Assembly: GCA_965603285.1 (NCBI GenBank)
Contig: CBFDCK010000187.1
Span: forward strand, 1 to 5,045
Reading direction: 5' to 3'
Source of the DNA: JAUWPO01 sp965603285
GTDB lineage: Bacteria; Chloroflexota; Anaerolineae; Anaerolineales; UBA4823
Length of the DNA stretch: 5,045 nucleotides
Below the pieces are notes generated by a model, which worked only from the letters and a program-made list of their open reading frames with translations, was not told where the DNA came from and ran no database searches. Numbering within the stretch: position 1 is the first letter of the stretch; every line of letters begins with the position of its first letter. The translations under genes were made by a program, and so were the position numbers. Shown in pieces: positions 1 to 5,045 of the stretch.

Positions 1-1395
1 GTCAATGACACGGTTGATATCCCTATTGACCTGACGAATATTATTACTGCTACCAGCATAACAGAAACAAGCGTCACTGAGAACAACACGGATAAAGACA
101 CAAATATCCTGGCGGATTTCGATTTAGAGAAAATTGTCTCACCGACAAGCGCAAACATCGGAGGTACCCTCAGGTTCTCCATTATAGTAAAAAATACCGG
201 TCAATCCGAATTAAAGAACATAGTAATTAGAGACACATATCCTAATGTACTGAATATAGTGCGCACAAGTCCATCGGATGCGGTGATCAACAACAACAAA
301 GGAACGATCAGCTATACCGTTAAATCTTTAGGACCAAATGCTTCATCAACGCTAGTTATCGATACCGTCGTTAACGACAATGCCAGAGGGTCTAATGAAA
401 GGAAAAACAATGCCATCGTGGATGCCGAAACACCGGATGGCAAGCCTGACCTTCCAGCAAAAACCGCTTCAGTCTCGTTCAAAATTGTTGGCACTGTACT
501 ACCTCCAACGGGAGGCCTAGAAGTAGATCAGGGACCAGGGAGCTTATTCTGGGTCGTATTAGCCATCGGGCTGCTGCTGGGGGCATTGGGTCTCGGCGCA
601 CTTGTATACAGCCTGTGGGCAAAATCGGGCAACCCAACCTGGGCGCCCTGGTTTACGACCACCGGTTTGATCCTGGTGACTGCCTGCTTCATCTTCGGTT
701 TCGGAAGTTTTCTGTTCAGAAACCGCGGGGTAGCTACAGAGCAAGTATCCAGTCTGGAAAGCACCAAACCGACGATTGCTGATACCCCAACTGCAGTGCA
801 GGTGGAATCTCCGCGACCCACCATGGAGATCATCCAGTTCCAGGAACCGTATGTTGCGGAACCGGACGAACCCATCCCGGAAACCTTGCCGGATTATCCC
901 GTCCCGACTCCTACCCTGGCCACCACCGCTGCAGAAGATGACGGTCTGCCGGATACCAGCTCGGTGGAGCGCATCGTTATCCCTGCTCTGGCGCTCGATA
1001 CTATTGTGAAATACGTACCCTTCAGCGAGTTCACCTGGCTGATCGCCGGGCTGCGGCAGGAGATCGCCTGGATGGGGGACACCTCCTGGCCCGGGCTGGG
1101 CGGTAACACCGGTTTGGCGGGGCACGTCACGCTGGGTGACGGTTCCGACGGTCCCTTCCGCCACCTGGAAGAATTGGAAGCCGGGGATGAAATCAAACTC
1201 TATACCGAGAAGAATGAATACACCTACAGGGTGAGTGAAAAGGCTGTGGTCAAGGACACAAATTTCAGCGTGGTGGAACAGACAGAAAATTCCCAAATAA
1301 CCCTGATCACGTGCACCGGCTGGAACCAGGAAGCACGCTTGTATCTGGAGCGCCTGATTGTTTACGCCGACCTGGTAGACACTTCGCCGCTGTAA
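1..1395 (+). CDS. DUF11-LPPTG-sortase fusion surface protein, copy 1 (5' end outside window)
   Basis: The frame is open from base 1 with no start of its own, so this is the last 464 residues of a longer gene. A GTG at 259 is in frame, but it falls inside a DUF11 repeat and is not the start. Visible residues 1-36 are the tail of one DUF11 repeat and about 37-160 a second. LPPTG is at 167-171, membrane helices at about 181-207 and 214-240, a Pro/Glu-rich linker to about 320, and a sortase (peptidase C60) domain at about 321-464. The likely catalytic residues are His375 (in GLAGH), Cys438 (in TLITC) and Arg451. Sortases are membrane transpeptidases that cut sorting motifs between Thr and Gly; the substrate and acceptor here are unknown. 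Alignment with the downstream paralog suggests that about 140 residues, including a signal peptide, are missing on the left. The sortase assignment is strong; its class is not clear to me. Confidence 0.9.
   Translation, partial: VNDTVDIPIDLTNIITATSITETSVTENNTDKDTNILADFDLEKIVSPTSANIGGTLRFSIIVKNTGQSELKNIVIRDTYPNVLNIVRTSPSDAVINNNKGTISYTVKSLGPNASSTLVIDTVVNDNARGSNERKNNAIVDAETPDGKPDLPAKTASVSFKIVGTVLPPTGGLEVDQGPGSLFWVVLAIGLLLGALGLGALVYSLWAKSGNPTWAPWFTTTGLILVTACFIFGFGSFLFRNRGVATEQVSSLESTKPTIADTPTAVQVESPRPTMEIIQFQEPYVAEPDEPIPETLPDYPVPTPTLATTAAEDDGLPDTSSVERIVIPALALDTIVKYVPFSEFTWLIAGLRQEIAWMGDTSWPGLGGNTGLAGHVTLGDGSDGPFRHLEELEAGDEIKLYTEKNEYTYRVSEKAVVKDTNFSVVEQTENSQITLITCTGWNQEARLYLERLIVYADLVDTSPL
499..513 (+). 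other. LPPTG sorting motif in copy 1
   Basis: Codons for Leu-Pro-Pro-Thr-Gly lie between the last DUF11 repeat and the first membrane helix, which is the usual place of an LPxTG sortase signal. Unlike a classical cell-wall anchor, the protein does not end after the helix: a second helix and a sortase domain follow. Confidence 0.7.
1060..1091 (+). repeat. 32-base perfect direct repeat, copy 1
   Basis: This stretch, coding EIAWMGDTSW in the sortase domain, is identical over 32 bases, third codon positions included, to 2885-2916 in the second paralog. It marks the best-conserved part of the two genes. Confidence 0.85.
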
Positions 1396-1429
1396 AAAGA
1401 GACCAGCAGCAGTTCCAACTACCACAATC

Positions 1430-3262
1430 ATGAAGGCAGAGACTCTTCCCGTGCCCGATAATGGCAGCGCCACCCCCGTCCACAACACACGGGGGAAGCG
1501 GTTAATTCTCTTTCTGTGTATATCCCTGCTGGGCGGTTTTCTGATTCCAGTTGGGTTAATTATGGCTGCTAATGGGGGAGCCGATCTGAATGTATCTAAA
1601 ACGGATGGGCTTGATATCGTGTACGAAGCCCTACCTCTGACCTATACGATCAGCATCCACAACACGGGCAGCCAGGCAGCGCAAAATGTGATAATCACAG
1701 ATGTATTGGGGAGTGACTACGAGTTTATCAGCTATGTTATGGGCGCCGCCCACACCCAAACTTCACCGCAAGTGAACACCCTGGTTTGGAGTTTGAACGA
1801 AGATGTTGACCCTGGCGAGAGTATTGCTTTCACATTATTTGCTAGGGTAAAAACAAATCTCACGGCTCCACTCGCACTAACAAATATCGTCACTGCAAGC
1901 ACAACCACATCTGAAACAAACATAACAAACAACGTTTTTACAGATACCAATATAGCGCCCGCCTTTGATATTATCTACACAGTCACACCGGTTGAGCGTA
2001 ATTTGAACGAGCAGTTCACATTCCAGATCCAGATCACAAACCGGGGGACCTCCGAAGCAAGCAGCGTGAGCGTAGAGACGCAGGTCTTTCCTACCGAATT
2101 AAGTATCTTAAATCCCACGACCACGAAAACAGGCGCGACCGTGTTAGCAACCGGCAGAACTGTATCGGCGTCTTTAGGCACGCTGTCCGTCGGAGAGACT
2201 GTTTATGTCAATTTCAACGCAACGGTCATATCCGCTCCCTCCCAAACGACCACTTACAATAACATCGCTGTGGTACGCTGGGACCCTCAACAACCGATTC
2301 AATCCAGTCAATCGAGCAACATCGGTTTTAGGATAACTGGTACGTCCTTGCCCCCTACAGGCGGGTTCGAGAAAGATGGCCCCCCGGCAATTCTTCTCTC
2401 GATAGGTATTATTTCAGGCTTAATGCTGGGCATAAGCGGAATCGCTGCTTTAGGCTACGGCATCTGGATATGGGGCAGGAATCCAACATGGGCGCCGTGG
2501 TTTATTACAAGCGGAATAATCCTGACTACAGCCTGTCTGGCGTTTAACCTGCTAGCTTTAGCAATAGGTGCTGATTTTTCATCCTTCATACCCCGCACCA
2601 TATCCGAAACAGGAATACATGGTGGGAACCTCGTGTATTTCCAGGAACCCTGGGTTCCCAAATCCACGCCCCACGCTCCTGAGACCCTGCCGGATTATCC
2701 CATCCCGACCCCGGATATAGGTACGGTCACACAAGCTGAGGTCGAAACCCCCCAGGAGCCTGGTGAAGAACCAGCCGATACCAGCCCGGTTGTGCGCATC
2801 ATCATCCCAGCGCTTGATTTGGATACGGTGGTCAAATATGTGCCTTTCGAAGGTTTCACCTGGTTGATCGCCGGCTTGAAGGACGAGATCGCCTGGATGG
2901 GGGACACCTCCTGGCCAGGGCTGGGGAGCAATACCGGCTTGGCAGGTCATTTAACCCTCAAAGACGGCAGCGACGGACCTTTCAAGCACCTTTTTGACCT
3001 AACTTCAGGTGAAGAAGTAATCCTGCACACCAAAGAAAATATCTACACCTACCGGGTTCGTGAAGGGGTAGTGGTTGATGCCGGTGACCTGACTGTTACA
3101 GAGCCGAGCGAAGTTTCACAGCTCTCTCTTATCACCTGCACGGGTTGGGATTCAAGTAAACGGGAATACCAGGAACGCCTGGTCGTTACTGCAGAACTGG
3201 TGAAAGTCGAGCCGCAGCGCAGGCGGATCAGCTTTATCTTCTCGAGTAAAATGTCCCGGTGA
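1430..3262 (+). CDS. DUF11-LPPTG-sortase fusion surface protein, copy 2 (complete)
   Basis: A 610-residue protein. Residues 21-47 look like a signal peptide (RGKR, then a hydrophobic stretch, possible cut near MAA). Two DUF11-type repeats span about 51-175 and 176-303, LPPTG is at 307-311, membrane helices are at about 320-348 and 355-380, and a Pro/Glu-rich linker runs to about 453. The sortase domain covers about 454-592 with His507 (GLAGH), Cys570 (LITC) and Arg583, in the same relative spacing as copy 1. Predicted topology puts the DUF11 part, LPPTG and sortase all outside, with only the short NPTWAPW loop inside. The ATG is the only start candidate in the 34-base gap after copy 1; no good Shine-Dalgarno is seen, so translation may be coupled to the upstream gene. 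It ends with a basic tail (RRR near 597-599) absent from copy 1. It may be a self-processing or housekeeping surface sortase; the substrate is unknown. Confidence 0.92.
   Translation: MKAETLPVPDNGSATPVHNTRGKRLILFLCISLLGGFLIPVGLIMAANGGADLNVSKTDGLDIVYEALPLTYTISIHNTGSQAAQNVIITDVLGSDYEFISYVMGAAHTQTSPQVNTLVWSLNEDVDPGESIAFTLFARVKTNLTAPLALTNIVTASTTTSETNITNNVFTDTNIAPAFDIIYTVTPVERNLNEQFTFQIQITNRGTSEASSVSVETQVFPTELSILNPTTTKTGATVLATGRTVSASLGTLSVGETVYVNFNATVISAPSQTTTYNNIAVVRWDPQQPIQSSQSSNIGFRITGTSLPPTGGFEKDGPPAILLSIGIISGLMLGISGIAALGYGIWIWGRNPTWAPWFITSGIILTTACLAFNLLALAIGADFSSFIPRTISETGIHGGNLVYFQEPWVPKSTPHAPETLPDYPIPTPDIGTVTQAEVETPQEPGEEPADTSPVVRIIIPALDLDTVVKYVPFEGFTWLIAGLKDEIAWMGDTSWPGLGSNTGLAGHLTLKDGSDGPFKHLFDLTSGEEVILHTKENIYTYRVREGVVVDAGDLTVTEPSEVSQLSLITCTGWDSSKREYQERLVVTAELVKVEPQRRRISFIFSSKMSR
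2348..2362 (+). other. LPPTG sorting motif in copy 2
   Basis: Leu307-Pro-Pro-Thr-Gly311 sits about nine residues before the first membrane helix. LPPTGG is unchanged between the two paralogs, although the residues on both sides differ (VLPPTGGLEVDQ against SLPPTGGFEKDG), which suggests it is under selection. Confidence 0.7.
2885..2916 (+). repeat. 32-base perfect direct repeat, copy 2
   Basis: Partner of 1060-1091, in the same codon frame and the same place in the sortase domain. It reflects the tandem duplication and possibly later gene conversion. Confidence 0.85.
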
Positions 3263-3273
3263 TCGATCCAGGC

Positions 3274-3302
3274 AGCCTTGCATTACATCCACACGCAGGG
3301 CT
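3274..3302 (+). other. Stem-loop between sortase gene 2 and the LapA gene
   Basis: AGCCTTGC (3274-3281) can pair with GCAGGGCT (3295-3302) over 8 base pairs with one G-T wobble, around a 13-base loop. No T-run follows (the next bases are AATAAAAT), so it is not a standard intrinsic terminator. It could attenuate transcription, protect an mRNA end, or be chance. Confidence 0.3.
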
Positions 3303-3320
3303 AATAAAATCCAAAAGTAC

Positions 3321-3325
3321 AGGAG
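3321..3325 (+). promoter_or_regulatory. Ribosome binding site of the LapA-domain gene
   Basis: AGGAG lies six bases before the ATG at 3332, an ideal spacing, and fixes that start. Confidence 0.8.
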
Positions 3326-3331
3326 CACAAC

Positions 3332-3772
3332 ATGGCTATCTTCGTATTGATTATTATTCTACTGTTCGCCGTTATGGCGGTCATCTTCGCGGTACAGAAT
3401 GTTGAAGTTGTACCGATCTCGTTTTTATTGTGGCAAACCGAAGGCTCGCTGGCGCTTGTGCTGTTGTTAGCACTGGTGATAGGCGTGGTGATCGGACTGT
3501 TGGTCACCCTTCCAACGCGCATCAAATTCAGCCGCCAATTGTCTAAAAGGAAAAAGGAAATCGCCGAGTTAGAGGGTACAATCCAGGAGCAAGCCGGTAG
3601 GATCAGTGCGCTCGAAGGGGAGGCGGCAGCTAAAGAGGAACTGGAAGCGCCAGTCGAGGAAACGCCCCAAGAGGTAATTGGAGATGAGATTGTAGAGGTA
3701 ACTGAAGAGAAGGTTGAAGAAGGGGATGAACTTACTGCTTCAGTAGAGGAGATAGACACCAGCGAGGATTAA
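3332..3772 (+). CDS. LapA-domain (DUF1049-type) membrane protein with acidic tail
   Basis: A 146-residue protein. Residues 2-21 form a hydrophobic helix followed by the family-typical FAVQN (19-23), a short hydrophilic turn (VEVVPISFLLWQ), and a second helix at about 38-60 with GVVIGLL. This is the pattern of the LapA domain (Pfam LapA_dom, formerly DUF1049). Basic residues follow the second helix (about 63-75), then a predicted coiled coil (about 70-95) and a tail very rich in Glu and Asp (about 95-146). In E. coli LapA works with LapB in regulating lipopolysaccharide synthesis, but the domain is also common in bacteria without LPS, where its role is not known, so I do not transfer that function. 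It starts 69 bases after the sortase gene on the same strand and could share its transcript. The domain call is good; the function is open. Confidence 0.85.
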   Translation: MAIFVLIIILLFAVMAVIFAVQNVEVVPISFLLWQTEGSLALVLLLALVIGVVIGLLVTLPTRIKFSRQLSKRKKEIAELEGTIQEQAGRISALEGEAAAKEELEAPVEETPQEVIGDEIVEVTEEKVEEGDELTASVEEIDTSED

Positions 3773-3821
3773 GTTACTGAGGCGCTGCATTTGCATTGAC
3801 TTGGGTGGTGTCACTAATTAT

Positions 3822-3876
3822 TGTCATTGCGAGGGAAAGCATCCTGTTTTTGGATGCCGACCGTGGCAATCTCCCG
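3822..3876 (+). repeat. Left repeat block (CATTGCGAG...GCAATCTCCCG type)
   Basis: Conserved ends flank a 30-base centre that holds a hairpin: GCATCC (3839-3844) and GGATGC (3852-3857) around a T-rich 7-base loop. ATTGC (3826-3830) and GCAAT (3866-3870) can close an outer stem. From memory, repeats beginning CATTGCGAGG and ending GCAATCTC are scattered through many bacterial genomes. Confidence 0.75.
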
Positions 3877-3896
3877 ATAGGGCGTAAAATAGTGTC

Positions 3897-4187
3897 ATGA
3901 TTGCCAAAACCTACTGCGTCTACATCATGACGAATAAACGCAACTCCACACTTTACACTGGGGTAACGAACAACCTACTGCGCCGAGTACACGAGCATAA
4001 AAGAGGTGTGGGGAGTAAATTCACTCATCGTTACAAAATAAACAAGCTTGTGTATTACGAAACTACCAACGATGTTGAGGCAGCTATCATGCGAGAAAAG
4101 CAGATCAAGGACGGTTCACGCCAGAAGAAAATCGATTTGGTGAATTCGATAAATCCTGGATGGCGGGATTTATCCGATGATTTGTAA
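3897..4187 (+). CDS. Small GIY-YIG nuclease-domain protein
   Basis: A 96-residue single-domain protein, normal length for the stand-alone GIY-YIG group often annotated as UvrC-like or 'excinuclease subunit C-like'. The GIY half is VYI (Tyr9) and the YIG half is YTG (Tyr20). Arg30, His34, Glu67 (in MREKQIK) and Asn86 (NPGW) fit the usual catalytic and metal-binding positions, so it should be an active DNA endonuclease fold; its target is unknown. The end, IKDGSRQKKIDLVNSINPGWRDL, is typical of this subgroup. The start follows the left repeat block by 20 bases, with no strong ribosome site (a weak AGGG at about 3879-3882). It carries no DNA-binding domain beyond the nuclease fold. Its place between inverted repeats suggests it moves with, or acts on, those repeats; that is inference. 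Confidence 0.9.
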   Translation: MIAKTYCVYIMTNKRNSTLYTGVTNNLLRRVHEHKRGVGSKFTHRYKINKLVYYETTNDVEAAIMREKQIKDGSRQKKIDLVNSINPGWRDLSDDL

Positions 4188-4232
4188 CACCCAATGACCT
4201 GCCAAAACGAGGCCGTGTTATGCAGTGTTCTT

Positions 4233-4280
4233 TAGATGCCAAAGCATCCGTTCTTAAACATACGTTCTTTGGCAGATCTA
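4233..4280 (+). other. Stem-loop downstream of the GIY-YIG gene
   Basis: TGCCAAAG (4237-4244) and CTTTGGCA (4267-4274) form a perfect 8-base stem. TAGA (4233-4236) and TCTA (4277-4280) extend it past a 2-base bulge. The 22-base loop contains CGTTCTT, and the same seven bases recur at its end, overlapping the right arm. No T-run follows, so it is not a classic terminator; it may be a structural part of the mobile unit. Confidence 0.45.
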
Positions 4281-4316
4281 AGCAACCTGCTTGATTTAAG
4301 GCTTTTCAACACTTAA

Positions 4317-4358
4317 CGGGAGATTGCCACACTCCGCTGCGCTGCGTTCGCAATGACA
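4317..4358 (-). repeat. Right repeat block, inverted copy
   Basis: On the minus strand this block has the same 11-base and 14-base ends as the left block. Its centre is 17 bases rather than 30 and unrelated in sequence (GCAGC-type repeats in place of the GCATCC hairpin). The two blocks are thus separate members of one repeat family, not a simple duplication. Confidence 0.75.
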
Positions 4359-4413
4359 TTTTTTAACTGTCAGGCAATTAGTCTATGTTCTCCAGATTTA
4401 GTAATTAATTCCG

Positions 4414-5045
4414 TTAAATAACCCAATTCCCCCCAACCATGACCCTTTGCGGTTGAATTTCGAGCAGTTGGTCGGGCTCGCACTCGAAGGGATCGATATC
4501 CAGCACTAAAAGGTCTGCCAAATATCCGGGAGCCAGTTTCCCCAGGCGGTCTTCCATGCCGGCGGCGTAGGCGGCGCCAGATGTGTAAGCGCGCAGGGCT
4601 TCCTTGAAACTCAAGCGCTGCTCGGGATACCAGCCGTTTTCCGCCGGTCTGCCATCCGGACGGCAGCGGGTAACCGCCGCGTGCAGACCGGTAAACGGAT
4701 TGGGCGTCTCAACAGGTGCATCGGAACCAAAAGCCAGGATCGCCGCGTGATCCAATTGTGTCCGCCAGGCGTATGAAAGTTCCGCCCGCTCTCCCCAAAA
4801 ACGGTCCGCCATCAGCATGTCCGAAGTGGCGTGGATAGGTTGCATCGAAGCGATGATTCCCAATGCCCCCAGGCGGGGAGCGTCATCGGGGTGGATTAAC
4901 TGCACGTGCTCGATGCGGTGGGGCAGCATTTGACGGCGATCGTAATTCGTATCTCCCGGTACTGACTGCTCGCGTTCCCGCAGTCGAGCGAAAGCATTTA
5001 AGACCTCGTGGTTGGCGCGGTCGCCGATGGCGTGCACAGCCAGCG
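4414..5045 (-). CDS. Amidohydrolase, YtcJ/Amidohydro_3 type, C-terminal part (5' end outside window)
   Basis: About 210 C-terminal residues of a protein that in this family is usually 500 or more. The frame runs past the right edge (codons for Leu-Ala before the GTG at 5037), so that GTG, which codes the Val of LAVHAIGD, is internal and not the start. Visible signatures are HAIGDRA (metal-ligand His), HRIEHVQ (second His, codon at 4906-4908), SMQPIHATSD, and FGSDAPVETPNPFTGL with the metal-binding Asp (codon at 4720-4722). The end, LGKLAPGYLADLLVLDIDPF, is the usual C-terminal beta-sandwich stretch of amidohydrolases. Members hydrolyse amide or imide bonds using bound metal; the substrate cannot be read from this part. 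The gene is convergent with the genes to its left and looks unrelated to them. The stop TAA is at 4414-4416. Confidence 0.9.
   Translation of the reverse strand, partial: LAVHAIGDRANHEVLNAFARLREREQSVPGDTNYDRRQMLPHRIEHVQLIHPDDAPRLGALGIIASMQPIHATSDMLMADRFWGERAELSYAWRTQLDHAAILAFGSDAPVETPNPFTGLHAAVTRCRPDGRPAENGWYPEQRLSFKEALRAYTSGAAYAAGMEDRLGKLAPGYLADLLVLDIDPFECEPDQLLEIQPQRVMVGGNWVI

Larger units (their letters stand above)
3822..4358. mobile_element. Putative mobile unit: GIY-YIG gene between inverted repeat blocks
   Basis: Two repeat blocks in opposite orientation (3822-3876 and 4317-4358) enclose one small nuclease gene. The outer ends TGTCATTGCGA (3822-3832) and TCGCAATGACA (4348-4358) are perfect inverted repeats of 11 bases; the inner ends GTGGCAATCTCCCG (3863-3876) and CGGGAGATTGCCAC (4317-4330) are perfect over 14 bases. 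The gene starts 20 bases after the left block. A further pair, ACTAATT (3813-3819) and AATTAGT (4376-4382), lies just outside. I see no clear target-site duplication and no transposase, so mobility is inferred from the layout. Confidence 0.55.
4188..4413. other. Convergent intergenic region
   Basis: It separates the GIY-YIG gene from the end of the amidohydrolase gene and holds the stem-loop at 4233-4280 and the right repeat block. Outside these I see only AT-rich sequence with no supported gene and no clear bidirectional terminator. Confidence 0.6.

Noticed and set aside
259..1395. Separate gene starting at GTG 259
   Set aside because: The frame is open from base 1 and the upstream residues align with the DUF11 repeat of the second paralog, so the GTG is internal.
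559..1488. 309-codon open frame on the minus strand
   Set aside because: It lies opposite the first sortase gene and shows no recognisable domain; the + strand has clear domains. It is a by-product of GC-rich codon use.
2579..2950. Minus-strand frame opposite the second sortase gene
   Set aside because: It sits opposite the linker and sortase domain, resembles the antisense frame of copy 1 only because the genes are paralogs, and has no ribosome site.
3278..3310. Possible promoter for the LapA gene (TTGCAT and TAATAA or TAAAAT)
   Set aside because: The -35 match is only three of six, and the better -10 candidate (TAAAAT) is 21 bases away, too far. Too weak to call.
3301..3759. 152-codon minus-strand frame, Ser/Thr-rich
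   Set aside because: It is the antisense shadow of the LapA gene; its Ser richness mirrors the Glu-rich acidic tail on the coding strand.
3822..4358. CRISPR-like or integron attC-like array
   Set aside because: There are only two repeat blocks, inverted rather than direct, with a gene between them and no spacer series or integrase.
4354..4372. TGACA/TGTCA hairpin with a T-run as a terminator of the amidohydrolase gene
   Set aside because: The stem has only five pairs and is AT-rich, and the T-run is in the loop and on the wrong side for that gene.

Overview
The window looks like a piece of a Chloroflexota genome, probably Anaerolineae. This is an inference from the protein types (DUF11/sortase fusions, a LapA-type membrane protein, a YtcJ-like amidohydrolase) and from the repeat style. 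No rRNA or other phylogenetic marker is present, so the assignment is tentative.

Left part (1-3262, + strand): two tandem paralogous genes encode large surface proteins. The first is cut by the left edge; the second is complete at 610 residues. Both share one layout: DUF11-type beta-sandwich repeats, an LPPTG sorting motif, two membrane helices joined by a short conserved NPTWAPWF loop, a proline/acid-rich linker, and a C-terminal sortase domain with His, Cys and Arg in place. The motif that sortases cut and a sortase domain therefore sit in one polypeptide, and the predicted topology puts both on the outer face of the membrane. The DUF11 halves have diverged and are AT-richer; the sortase halves are closely similar and GC-rich.

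Middle (3332-3772, + strand): a small LapA-domain membrane protein with two hydrophobic helices, a predicted coiled coil and a strongly acidic tail. It has a clear ribosome binding site and may be co-transcribed with the sortase genes.

Right-middle (3822-4358): a compact unit in which a 96-residue GIY-YIG nuclease gene lies between two inverted copies of a repeat with conserved ends and different centres. It resembles a mobile or formerly mobile element inserted between the LapA gene and its convergent neighbour.

Right edge (4414-5045, - strand): the C-terminal part of a metal-dependent amidohydrolase of the Amidohydro_3/YtcJ type; its N-terminal part lies outside the window.

No tRNA, rRNA, CRISPR array or convincing intrinsic terminator was seen. 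The most interesting item is the fused substrate-plus-sortase architecture, present twice in a row; next is the repeat-flanked GIY-YIG unit.
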